Shown piece after piece: positions 1 through 7,960 of a stretch of 64,000 bases of DNA; position 1 is the first letter of the stretch, and every line of letters begins with the position of its first letter. Origin of the DNA: Actinopolymorpha pittospori (GTDB lineage Bacteria; Actinomycetota; Actinomycetes; Propionibacteriales; Actinopolymorphaceae); contig NZ_JADBEM010000001.1 of the NCBI RefSeq assembly GCF_014873875.1, positions 1,302,001-1,366,000 of the forward strand. The letters are read 5' to 3'. The notes beneath the pieces are model-generated. The model saw nothing but the letters and a program-made list of their open reading frames with translations. It did not search any database and had not been told where the DNA came from. The position numbers and the translations under genes were made by a program.

Positions 1-2168
1 TCCTCATCGACCTGGCCCGTACGTACGACCTCGTGCAACTCCTGGAACCTCAGGAAGAAGATGTCCTCCCTCTTACCGAGCACGCCGGCCCGCACGAGGC
101 GTTCGGCCTCCTCCAGCAAGGCCTGCTTGTAGACGAAGTAGCGGCTGACCATGCCGTACTTCGGATACTCCCGGTACCCGGTGAACGTCCGGAGGCGGTC
201 GATCATCGGCTTGGTCTCTTCGGCCTTCGACTCCCCGTCGGGCAGGGCCCGCAGGCGCTCCAGCAGTTCCTGTTCCTTCTTCGCTGCCTCCTGCCGTCCC
301 TGCTCGAAGCGGCGCGCGCCGGCGCCAGGCTCGAAGTTCTCGACGTTGGCGAGGATCATGGGCACGAGCGTCGTGGGGCGTTCACCCCAACGGGGCCGGG
401 TGATGTCGATCTCGCCGACGCAGCGCATGCCGTAGGTGTCGAGGTAGGCCCGGATGGCCTCGGCCGCCTCCCGCCCTCCCTCCAGCTCGGCCAGCTTGTC
501 GAGGAAACCCTCGTCCTCATCGCCGACCTCGTGCAGGAAGGCGACGACCTTGGGATACGGGCGGATGACGTCCGCGACGTCCAGGAGCGCCAACCCCATC
601 TCCGAGGTGACGTTGTGCGGGGCGGACTGCGCGAGCGTGTCGGCCACGTTCTTCTCCCCCAGCCACTCCTGCAGCTGCTCGTTGAGCCACCAGGCGGCTT
701 CCATCCCCGCCATGATCACCTGCATGCTCCGCGGATCGAACTGGACCCGCTTCATCTCCTGGATGTCGGCCAGGATGAAGTCGAGCAGCGCCGAACCGGA
801 CGCCGCCCGGATGTCGCGCTTCGCCTCGGCGATGGAGGCCTGGGTGCGCTCGATCAGCTCGGTGACAATGGCCGGATCGGTCTCGACCGCGGTGGACGAC
901 CCGCTGCCCGGCGGCACCCAGGCGGGGCCATCGTCGGTGACCGACGGGAGGAAGCCGTCGCGCTCGAGGACGGTCTGCAGTGCGTCCCCGATCAGCGGAT
1001 CGGACTTCCCCAGGGCCCCCACCAGGCCGGCCCGGCTCGCCGGGGAGGCCAGGGGCTGGGTGACGTCGACGAACAGTCGCCCGCCGGCCTCGGCCATCGG
1101 CCGCGGCGTCGTCATCTGCCAGAACGAGAGCCCCAGCGGCTTCATGGGGTCGGTCATCATCTGCTGGTGACCGACGGAGACGTAGACGTGGTTGTCCTGG
1201 TCGTCGGTTTCGGGGATGGGGAACAGCGTGGTGATCGGCCGGCTCTGGACGATCTGGAAGTCGTCGTCGACCAGGCACCACTCGATGTCCTGGGGGGAGC
1301 CGAAGTGCGCCTCGATCCGCCGGCCCAGCTGCGCGAGCTGTACGACCTGCGCGTCGGTCAGTGCCGGCTCGTCCTGCCGCGCCGGCTCGATCGGTTGTTC
1401 CTGGGTTCCCCCTGCCGGTGAGGCGACGATGGCCCGCTGCTTGGTGGCGACCGTCCTGGCCACGATGTCGCCGTCGCGCACCTGGTAGACGTCGGCGTTG
1501 ACCAGGCCGGAGACCAGGGCCTCGCCGAGACCGAAGCTGGCCTCCACGGAGGCGACCTTTCGGTTGGACGTGACGGGCTCGGCCGTGAAGAGGATGCCGG
1601 CCGCGTGCGGGAACACCATCTGCTGCACGACCACGGCCATGTCGACCTTCCGGTGGTCGAAGCCGTTGCGCAGGCGGTAGGTCACGGCCCGCTCGGTGAA
1701 CAGCGAGGCCCAGCAGCGGCTGATGTGCTCGAGGATCGCCGCCGGCCCCACGATGTTCAGGTAGGTGTCCTGCTGCCCGGCGAAGGAGGCCCCGGGGAGG
1801 TCCTCGGCCGTGGCGCTGGATCGGACGGCGTAGGCGGCTTGGTCACCGAACCGGGCGAGTGCCTGGCCGATCGCCGCCGCCAGATCGGCCGGGATGACGA
1901 TCCGTTCGAGGCTCTGCCGGACCTCCGCGCTGATCGCGCGGATCGCGTCCCGGTCGTTCGAGTTCAGGCGCGAGAGCCGGTCGAGCTGCCCGTCGATGGA
2001 GGCTGCGTCCGCCATGACCTGCCGGAAGGCGTCCGTCGTCACGCAGAAGCCGGCCGGCACGCGGACGCCGTCGATGCGCGAGAGCTCTCCCAGGTGCGCA
2101 CCCTTGCCGCCGACGACCGCGACCTGCGTCTGGTCGATCTCCTGCAGATCGAGCACATAGCTACCCAT
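1..2168 (-). CDS. rph: Rifampin phosphotransferase, C-terminus cut by window edge
   Basis: Phosphorylates rifamycins using ATP, giving AMP, phosphate and the inactivated drug; it is a cytoplasmic resistance enzyme related to PEP synthase. The reverse-strand reading begins MGSYVLDLQEIDQTQVAVVG, the typical N-terminus of actinobacterial RPH, and continues with the ATP-grasp pyruvate-phosphate-dikinase-type domain (GGKGAHLGEL, AVRSSATAEDLPGASFAGQQ, then EWCLVDDDFQIVQSRP near residue 310). The rifamycin-binding middle domain follows. About 722 codons are visible of a family length near 870, so the swivelling phosphohistidine domain lies outside the window. The ATG at 2168 is preceded by GAAGGTAGG. 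A possible rifamycin-responsive dyad lies about 112 bp upstream, and a TetR gene is divergent. The long open frames on the plus strand here are shadows. Family assignment is firm; substrate is known for the family, not tested here. Confidence 0.93.
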   Translation of the reverse strand, partial: MGSYVLDLQEIDQTQVAVVGGKGAHLGELSRIDGVRVPAGFCVTTDAFRQVMADAASIDGQLDRLSRLNSNDRDAIRAISAEVRQSLERIVIPADLAAAIGQALARFGDQAAYAVRSSATAEDLPGASFAGQQDTYLNIVGPAAILEHISRCWASLFTERAVTYRLRNGFDHRKVDMAVVVQQMVFPHAAGILFTAEPVTSNRKVASVEASFGLGEALVSGLVNADVYQVRDGDIVARTVATKQRAIVASPAGGTQEQPIEPARQDEPALTDAQVVQLAQLGRRIEAHFGSPQDIEWCLVDDDFQIVQSRPITTLFPIPETDDQDNHVYVSVGHQQMMTDPMKPLGLSFWQMTTPRPMAEAGGRLFVDVTQPLASPASRAGLVGALGKSDPLIGDALQTVLERDGFLPSVTDDGPAWVPPGSGSSTAVETDPAIVTELIERTQASIAEAKRDIRAASGSALLDFILADIQEMKRVQFDPRSMQVIMAGMEAAWWLNEQLQEWLGEKNVADTLAQSAPHNVTSEMGLALLDVADVIRPYPKVVAFLHEVGDEDEGFLDKLAELEGGREAAEAIRAYLDTYGMRCVGEIDITRPRWGERPTTLVPMILANVENFEPGAGARRFEQGRQEAAKKEQELLERLRALPDGESKAEETKPMIDRLRTFTGYREYPKYGMVSRYFVYKQALLEEAERLVRAGVLGKREDIFFLRFQELHEVVRTGQVDE

Positions 2169-2280
2169 CCGCCTACCTTCCCGTCGAGCCTCTGCTTCTG
2201 AACTGCCACGGCTTCTCGACCGCCATGGCTTCTCGACTGCTAGGGCTTCTCGTCTGCCGCTGGCCCGTGCCGCACAACCC

Positions 2281-2300
2281 GGGCGTTTGCGACAAGCCCC
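2281..2300 (-). promoter_or_regulatory. Candidate rifamycin-associated element upstream of rph
   Basis: Read on the minus strand the site is GGGGCTTGTCGCAAACGCCC, an imperfect inverted repeat (GGGGCTTG against CAAACGCCC). It lies about 112 bp before the rph start, in the rph/TetR divergent region. Rifamycin-inducible rph genes of actinomycetes are known to carry a short dyad of this kind (the RAE). The match is by eye from memory of the consensus, so it is suggestive rather than proven. Confidence 0.5.
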
Positions 2301-2350
2301 AGCCTGTCGTTACAGTCACTGAATATATACCGTCGCTAAAGGACAGGACG

Positions 2351-2992
2351 ATGTCAAGCGCCCAGACCGAAGGACTCCGCGCACGCAAGAAACGCGCCGC
2401 CCGAGAGGCCATCGCCGCCACCGCCCGGCGGCTGTTCGCCGAACGCGGCTTCGACACCGTCACCGTCGCCGAGGTCGCGGCCGCCGCCGACGTCTCGGAG
2501 AAGACGGTCTTCAACCACTTCCCGACGAAGGAGGACCTCGCCTTCGCCGGGCGCGAGAACGGCCTCGAGCAGCTCGTCGCCGACATCACCCAGCGCCCAG
2601 CCGGCGCCTCCGTCCTCGACGTCTTCCGCGCGCTGACCACCTCGGTGATCGACAACTTCGTCATTCCCGGGAACGAGGACCTCCTCGCGGTGGCCAAGAT
2701 CATCAGGAACAGCCGCACCCTGCAGGAGCGCCTGACCGTGGGGTGGGAGTCAGGTGCCGCGGCCGTCACCGCCGCGATCGCCCAGACGACAGGCGCGGCC
2801 GAGGACGACCTCGTGCCCGGAATCGTCGCCCGCACGCTGTGGTGGACGCACCGGTCGATCTTCCTGCACGCGCTGCACGGCCTGCTCGCCGAAGAGGACC
2901 GTGACCAGCTCGTCGTCCGGCTCCGCGACGCCGCCGACCGGGCCTACGACCAGCTCGCCAGCGGGCTCGGAAACTACGGCAGGCGCAGCTGA
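2351..2992 (+). CDS. TetR/AcrR family transcriptional regulator
   Basis: 213-aa DNA-binding repressor-type protein. The N-terminal helix-turn-helix covers about residues 15-65: AREAIAATARRLFAERGFDT, then VTVAEVAAAADVSEKTVFNH and FPTKEDL, the classic TetR signature. The C-terminal ligand-binding half (about 75-205) is variable and does not reveal a ligand. The ATG at 2351 is chosen because it starts just before the HTH; the open frame extends upstream into the promoter region without coding character. It is divergent from rph and separated from it by about 180 bp that hold the candidate rifamycin-associated element and an AT-rich stretch around 2321-2330 that could be a -10 region. Whether it controls rph, the neighbouring membrane protein or itself cannot be told from sequence. 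Confidence 0.9.
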   Translation: MSSAQTEGLRARKKRAAREAIAATARRLFAERGFDTVTVAEVAAAADVSEKTVFNHFPTKEDLAFAGRENGLEQLVADITQRPAGASVLDVFRALTTSVIDNFVIPGNEDLLAVAKIIRNSRTLQERLTVGWESGAAAVTAAIAQTTGAAEDDLVPGIVARTLWWTHRSIFLHALHGLLAEEDRDQLVVRLRDAADRAYDQLASGLGNYGRRS

Positions 2993-3037
2993 CATCCGCG
3001 TCGGAGCTGGTTCAGGGAAGGCAGGCGCCGAACGCGC

Positions 3038-3730
3038 CTACACCAAAGGAGGAGGAGGTACGGACCGCGCCTTGCGCGCCGACGGTGCCCACGCCAGGGC
3101 GTAACCCCCGGTGCGCAGCGACCGCCGGAACCAGATGTAGGACGCGGCGAGCCCGGCGAGGAAGAACGGGATGGACGCCGTACCCGCGACCGGGACCGAC
3201 CACGCACCCGCCGTCAGCAACATCCCCAATGTCAGGCTTGCGTTGACAAGCAACACCCCTGCCCACAAAAGGGATATGCGTTGGAAGAAGTTCCGGATGG
3301 GCGCCGACTTCACCAGCTCCGCCGGCAGCGGACAGAAGTCCTCCGCGAGCCGCTGGATGAGCGGCCGGTTGAACGGGATCGTCACCAGGAAGGCGACCGC
3401 GAACAGATACGTGGTGATGGTCGGCTGCAGGAAGTAGACCTCGGCCGAACTGGTCAGGGCCGACATGGCCACCTGGATCGTCGTAAGACCGGCAGTCGCC
3501 ACGAGTAGGGCGGAGGGCCCCTTCCGGGTGATCACCCGCACCAGGATCGCCGCGTAGGCCCACGTCAGCGAACCGATCAGGGCATAGTGCAGACCGGCGA
3601 ACATGAGCACGACGTAGAAGACGACAAGCGGGGCGACGACCGTCTCCATCAGGTTGACGGTGGCGTCCAGGGCGAGTCGCAGCCGCGCCGGCAGGGTGAT
3701 GACCTGAGGTCTGGCCAAGTGGTGCGACAT
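3038..3730 (-). CDS. VC0807-like integral membrane protein
   Basis: 230-aa hydrophobic protein with about six predicted membrane segments, for example around residues 30-50 (VVAPLVVFYVVLMFAGL), 55-70, 110-130 (TTYLFAVAFLVTIPF), 160-185 and 190-210. It resembles the VC0807/intracellular-septation-A-like family of unknown function (a conserved membrane protein found as a single gene in many actinobacteria). A proline-rich tail (VPPPPLV) ends the protein. The ATG at 3730 is preceded by GGGAG. It converges on the TetR gene with a 45-bp gap, so the two are not co-transcribed. No catalytic motif is visible; the function is unknown. Confidence 0.75.
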   Translation of the reverse strand: MSHHLARPQVITLPARLRLALDATVNLMETVVAPLVVFYVVLMFAGLHYALIGSLTWAYAAILVRVITRKGPSALLVATAGLTTIQVAMSALTSSAEVYFLQPTITTYLFAVAFLVTIPFNRPLIQRLAEDFCPLPAELVKSAPIRNFFQRISLLWAGVLLVNASLTLGMLLTAGAWSVPVAGTASIPFFLAGLAASYIWFRRSLRTGGYALAWAPSARKARSVPPPPLV

Positions 3731-4270
3731 GGCACGTAACTCCCTGCTCCGGCGGACGGGAATGGCTCCCAGCGTATGTCTGGCCCCTTGGGGCCGTGGC
3801 CAACCTGGAATGCCTGGATCTCGCGGGTCGTCGGTCCTTGCTGGCCCACGTCCGCGTGCCCCTCGACACTCGCCGACGGTCGTCGACGTCGTTGCCGCTC
3901 GGCGTCCTTCGGTGTTGTCACCGTCGTCCCACGCCGCCTGTTCAACGCTCCGAACCCAGGTTGCGTTCCTGGCCAGGCGTCCCGCCGCGCGTCCTGCGGA
4001 TGTTTGCCTTCCCTTTGCCCGATACCGCTGTGACCGCCTTCACAGGGCCACGACCGACGCCTCAGATGCGCCTCACAGGCGCCTCGACGCACGCCTGACA
4101 TGGGAGTCGCCCCACACGGACAGCAGCGAAGGGCCAACGACAAATCGATCGCGTCGTCCAGGCGCAGCGACTAGGCTCCGCCGCAACGCGGCAGCGACGC
4201 GCGGCGGCAGCAAGGAACGACCAGGCAGCCGTCACCGAAACTTTGGCGCAGTCGATACCGCCGTGCGGAG
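3731..4270. other. Intergenic region without a convincing gene
   Basis: About 540 bases between the VC0807-like gene and the DUF3800 gene. Short open frames exist on both strands, but none has a ribosome binding site, actinobacterial third-position GC bias or a recognisable domain. It should contain the divergent promoters of both flanking genes. No repeat or terminator stands out. Confidence 0.5.
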
Positions 4271-4279
4271 GTGGTGCCG

Positions 4280-5428
4280 GTGGTGTCTGCGACGGGCGGA
4301 ACAGTACGCCTGCACCAAACACCCACCACCGTGTGCCCTGACGCCCAACCCAGCCAAGCCGCTCCCCGCGACACCGACGCGGACCAGCCCCTCGAGATCG
4401 CCTGCGACGAGTCCGGTCACGAAGGCGAGAACCTCGCCCGCGCCGTGACCGACGTGTTCGCCCACGCCAGTGTCGGACTGGACACCCAGGCCGCGACCGC
4501 CTGCATCCAGGAGATCCGCGACCGGATCCGCTCCCCCGCCACGGAGTACAAGGCCAACCACCTGCTGCGGGCCAAACACCGGGCCGTCCTGGTGTGGCTG
4601 CTCGGGCCGTCGGGTCCGATGCTGGGGAACGCCCGGGTGCATCTCACCGAGAAGAGCTACTTCGTGGTCGCCCGGGTGGTCGACCTGCTGCTGGGCGAGG
4701 CCGCCTACCAGGCGAGCAGCGGCCTGTACCAGGACCCGCGCAACGGAGCCATCACCGACGCCCTCTACCGCGACGGCGAACGCGTCTTCGGCGCCGACCG
4801 GTGGCAGGCGTTCCTGGAATACTCCAACGGCCTCATGCGGACCCGCAAACCATGGCGCGTCGCGGCACCGGTCGACCCGTTCTTCCACATGGTCGATCTC
4901 CTCCGCGTCGCCGGCGGGCGACACCGGGTCGGCGAGATCATGGACCTGTTGTGGCACACCCGCGCCCGCGCGGAGGTCTTCCAGCAGAACCTCCTGGAAA
5001 ACTCCACGACGACCGCGCCGCTGGACCCACTGCTCCCGGCAATCGTCCAGGCCGTCGTGCACTGGGGCGAGGGCGGCTACGACGTGTCGATCGTCCACGA
5101 CGAGCAGAGCGCCCTGACCCGCACCCGCATCGAGCAGATCCGCGCCGTCCTGGCCCGACCCCAACCACACACGCCTCGCCGCCGCTCCACCGGCCGGCTC
5201 ACCGGCGTACGATTGGTCGACTCCCAGTCCGACCCGCGGGTCCAGGTCGCGGACTTCCTCGCCGGCGTCGCCAGGCGCATCGCCTCCGACGAGCTCAACC
5301 ACCGAAGCGACCCGGAGCTGGCCGACCTGCTGCGCCCCTACGTCGACGCGTCCTCCATCTGGGGCGACGACCGCAGCTGGACGGTGCTCGGGCCGGCCTC
5401 CAGCGAGCTGGAACGCCGAGCCACCTGA
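4280..5428 (+). CDS. DUF3800-domain protein
   Basis: About 382 aa, soluble. Two features point to the DUF3800 family (RNase H-like fold, function mostly unknown): an early acidic motif ACDESGHEGENL near residue 40, matching the DESG motif, and a late motif LVDSQSDPRVQVADFLAGVA near residue 315 with the conserved Asp/Gln/Asp pattern followed by a helix. DUF3800 proteins have been noted in mobile and defence contexts, but no direct partner gene is present. Four in-frame GTG codons lie at 4271, 4274, 4280 and 4283; the GGAGG at 4266-4270 favours 4280 or 4283. An insertion sequence lies 53 bp downstream. Family call fairly sure; biological role not known. Confidence 0.7.
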   Translation: MVSATGGTVRLHQTPTTVCPDAQPSQAAPRDTDADQPLEIACDESGHEGENLARAVTDVFAHASVGLDTQAATACIQEIRDRIRSPATEYKANHLLRAKHRAVLVWLLGPSGPMLGNARVHLTEKSYFVVARVVDLLLGEAAYQASSGLYQDPRNGAITDALYRDGERVFGADRWQAFLEYSNGLMRTRKPWRVAAPVDPFFHMVDLLRVAGGRHRVGEIMDLLWHTRARAEVFQQNLLENSTTTAPLDPLLPAIVQAVVHWGEGGYDVSIVHDEQSALTRTRIEQIRAVLARPQPHTPRRRSTGRLTGVRLVDSQSDPRVQVADFLAGVARRIASDELNHRSDPELADLLRPYVDASSIWGDDRSWTVLGPASSELERRAT

Positions 5429-5481
5429 CCCGCCCGCTCCGTGCGAACCACGGCGCGCACATGGCCACCTACCTGTGCACC

Positions 5482-5496
5482 TAACGCTGATTCTCG
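5482..5496 (+). repeat. IS left terminal inverted repeat
   Basis: TAACGCTGATTCTCG, 13 of 15 bases identical to the reverse complement of 7567-7581. It lies 26 bp beyond the transposase stop codon. Confidence 0.7.
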
Positions 5497-5521
5497 CGCA
5501 GCGGATTCAACCCCAGCTTGA

Positions 5522-7267
5522 TCACTCGTATTCGTAGCGGAGGTGTCGTCCGCCCCACCAGGGGACTTCGGTGGTGGGGAGGTCGGCGTGGCGGAGGACG
5601 GGTGAGTAGGCGCGTCGGTCGAGGCGGACGATGGTTTCGTTATCGCGGTTTTCGATTGTGCCGCCGGTGGAGAGGAATCGGCGTTGCAGGGTGTCGGGTG
5701 TGGCGGTGGCGTAGCCGGGGAGGCGTCGGCGGAGCGCGGCGCAGATGGTGTGGGCGAGTACGGAGAGCACGACGTCGAGGTCGATGTTGAGGGGGACCGC
5801 GCCGGCGAGGGCGTCCAGGCCGAAGGAGCGGATGGCTTCGGCGAGGCGTTGTTCGATGTTCATCCGCCTGGCGTAGGCCTCGATCACGTGTTTGGTCGGG
5901 GTGGTGCGATTGTTGGTGATCAGGATGGTGGGTTCGTCGTGCCCGAGTCCGGTGATGGCGAGTTGGCGTAGCGTGCTGGGGTAGGCCGAGAGTGTGGCGG
6001 CGGGGTCTTCGATCACGCGGACACGGCGGGTTTTCCCGCCCGCTCGGGCGATGGTGAGTGGTGTCCAGTCCTTGGCGGGCAAGGCATGTAGGTGTTCGGT
6101 GAGTTTCGGGGTGCGGGCGCGCAGGGTGATGAAGGCGATGCCGCGGGCGTCGAGGTCGGCGAGCTGGGCCTGGGTGGTGACCTTGGAATCGAAGATCAAC
6201 AGTTTCGGGTCCGCTCCGGAGGTTGTGCGCCAGTGGTCGGCGAAGGCGAGGATTTCGTTGTTCTGGTTGGCTTTGGCGAGGTCGGCGTTGGCGTAGAGCA
6301 GGGTGTGGGTGGCCGCGTCTTCGGCGAAGAAGGTCAACACTGAGCGGGTGCGTTGCGAACGTCTGGGCACGTAGTGTTTTTCCAACGCGGGGTCGGCGCC
6401 CCAGTGCATGACGGCGTGGAAGTCGAGGTTGATCGCCTCGCCGTGCGCGAGCCCTGCGGCGAGGCTGGCTTTGTCCAGTGCGGCAAGGAATCGTTGTTGC
6501 CGGGTGTGGTCGAGCCGGTAGGAGTAGGTGGTCAGCGCGGTGGCCTTGGGCAGGCTGGTCAGCCCGGCGAACAACGCCGCACCGGGGTCGGTGGCGATGT
6601 CGTCGATGTGGGAGACGCGGCGGGTGGTGGTGAGTTTGATCGCCAGCAGCGACAGGATCGAGCTGATCGCCGGGATCACAGACGTGCCGGGATAGCCCGC
6701 GGCCCGCACCAGGCCGGGCAGGTCCAGTGCCACCAGATCGGGGATGGTCAGCAGTAGCCCGGCCATCCGGGTGTCGGCGTGGGCGGGCAGGACGGCGAAG
6801 TCGATCACCTTGGTGCGGGGCTGGGATTCGCGTCGGGGTAGGCCGCGCTCGGCGTGCGGACGGGGCCACAAGCGTGGGAACCCTTCCTCGGCCAGGACTT
6901 CGGCGACCCCGGTGCGGTTGAGCGGAGTGTCCTCCTCGGCGAGCGCGGCAGCGATCTCCTGGGCCGAGTGGCCCAACCGGCGCAGCTCGATGATCCTGGT
7001 GCGGGCCGCTTCCTTGGCCGGGGCCGTCTTCGGGCCCGGACGCGAGCTCTGGAAGAACTCGCAGCGTCCGGCCCGGAAGTCCCGCACCAGCGACTGCAGC
7101 GTCGTCAGGGTGTAGCCGAAGCGGGTCGCCGCCTCCGCCGCTGAGACTCCCTCGAACAGGTACGCGCGCAGTGCCTCGTAACGACGCTGGTTCGCCGCTG
7201 CTGGGGCGGCGAAGTACTCACTGCCCCGACGGGCCGCTTCTGGGGTGGATATCGCTGCTTGTTCCAC
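5522..7267 (-). CDS. IS4/IS1634-like DDE transposase with N-terminal HTH
   Basis: 581-aa transposase. Residues about 25-140 form helix-turn-helix modules (VSAAEAATRFGYTLTTLQSL; then LGHSAQEIAAALAEE). The catalytic core carries the DDE residues: first Asp in INLDFHAVMHWG, second Asp in LLIFDSKVTTQAQL, and the Glu in YARRMNIEQRLAEAIRSFG, which matches the Y-(2)-R-(3)-E signature of the IS4 superfamily. Length and architecture resemble IS1634-type enzymes, but the N-terminal HTH extension is longer than usual. The start codon is a GTG at 7267 without a good ribosome binding site; a start slightly downstream is possible. It sits inside paired inverted repeats and has no frameshift, so it may be active. 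Confidence 0.88.
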   Translation of the reverse strand: MEQAAISTPEAARRGSEYFAAPAAANQRRYEALRAYLFEGVSAAEAATRFGYTLTTLQSLVRDFRAGRCEFFQSSRPGPKTAPAKEAARTRIIELRRLGHSAQEIAAALAEEDTPLNRTGVAEVLAEEGFPRLWPRPHAERGLPRRESQPRTKVIDFAVLPAHADTRMAGLLLTIPDLVALDLPGLVRAAGYPGTSVIPAISSILSLLAIKLTTTRRVSHIDDIATDPGAALFAGLTSLPKATALTTYSYRLDHTRQQRFLAALDKASLAAGLAHGEAINLDFHAVMHWGADPALEKHYVPRRSQRTRSVLTFFAEDAATHTLLYANADLAKANQNNEILAFADHWRTTSGADPKLLIFDSKVTTQAQLADLDARGIAFITLRARTPKLTEHLHALPAKDWTPLTIARAGGKTRRVRVIEDPAATLSAYPSTLRQLAITGLGHDEPTILITNNRTTPTKHVIEAYARRMNIEQRLAEAIRSFGLDALAGAVPLNIDLDVVLSVLAHTICAALRRRLPGYATATPDTLQRRFLSTGGTIENRDNETIVRLDRRAYSPVLRHADLPTTEVPWWGGRHLRYEYE

Positions 7268-7566
7268 GATTCAACTACAGCAAGCGACACGATCGCGGTC
7301 AACGTGACACGCCGATCACTGGCGGCGACAGAGCGCAACGGCAGCCATCGCTGCGTCTCTCCCGCCGTCGTACTCCAAGTGAGATCGTGCTCGCTCATCA
7401 CATCCGGGTCGGACGACAATCCGAAATCCGCCACAACAGGCAGTCAGATCGACCCTGACCGATCACCCGCTTCGGGCGCAACGACCATCACAATCACATG
7501 CCCATAGGCGAAAGCAGCCCGGAGCCGCCCAACATCCTGGAGCCACCGACGCGCCACCGCTAGACA

Positions 7567-7581
7567 CGAGAATCGGCGCTA
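7567..7581 (-). repeat. IS right terminal inverted repeat
   Basis: CGAGAATCGGCGCTA on the plus strand; inverse partner of 5482-5496. It lies about 300 bp upstream of the transposase start, so the element has a long non-coding leader. Confidence 0.7.
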
Positions 7582-7668
7582 ACCGCGAATCTGGTACATC
7601 CCCAACCCGACTGCCTGGTTGCCGGTGTCGACGAAACTCATGATCAGCGTCGTCTCGGTCGCGGTCAG

Positions 7669-7812
7669 CTACGTCGTTTCGACGGGGCGATGACCCTTCG
7701 GGTTGCTCTTGCAGGTGGCGTACGTCCCGCCCTTGGCACCGCTGAGCGAGTCGACCCATCCGATCCCGCGCACATACTCCAGCTCAGCGCCACAGTGGGC
7801 GCAGACCCTCAC
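7669..7812 (-). CDS. Small zinc-ribbon-like protein
   Basis: 47-aa protein starting with GTG at 7812, preceded by GAGG at 8 bases. The protein starts MRVCAHCGAELEYVRGIGWV and has a CxxC pair near the N-terminus (VCAHCG) and a third Cys later (ATCKSNPKGH) followed by His, which fits a small zinc-binding ribbon. Codons keep high third-position GC. It lies just beyond the IS right end and 148 bp past the end of the substrate-binding protein gene on the same strand. It is too short for confident family assignment; the role is unknown. Confidence 0.5.
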   Translation of the reverse strand: MRVCAHCGAELEYVRGIGWVDSLSGAKGGTYATCKSNPKGHRPVETT

Positions 7813-7960
7813 AGTGCTGACCTCATGATCTCTGTCCTCTCCGTCGTCTCACTCCAGGATGTTGCTTCGCCGACGCACCCCGCGCCGCTCGCGCCGCGCG
7901 GTCCCGCTGCGAGGACTTCTGCAGTGATGGTAGGCGCACAACCACGCTTCGCCCGAACAC

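Larger units (their letters stand above)
5482..7581 (-). mobile_element. IS4-superfamily insertion sequence, about 2.1 kb
   Basis: One transposase gene flanked by matching ends: 5482-5496 reads TAACGCTGATTCTCG and the reverse complement of 7567-7581 reads TAGCGCCGATTCTCG (13 of 15 identical). Both ends are flanked by ACC (5479-5481 and 7582-7584), a possible 3-bp target duplication, though so short a match can be chance. About 300 bases between the right end and the transposase start hold no other clear gene. The transposase is uninterrupted, so the element looks intact. Confidence 0.75.

Noticed and set aside
33..1421. Plus-strand 462-codon open frame
   Set aside because: It lies opposite the rph gene and has no recognisable domain; it is a GC-rich shadow.
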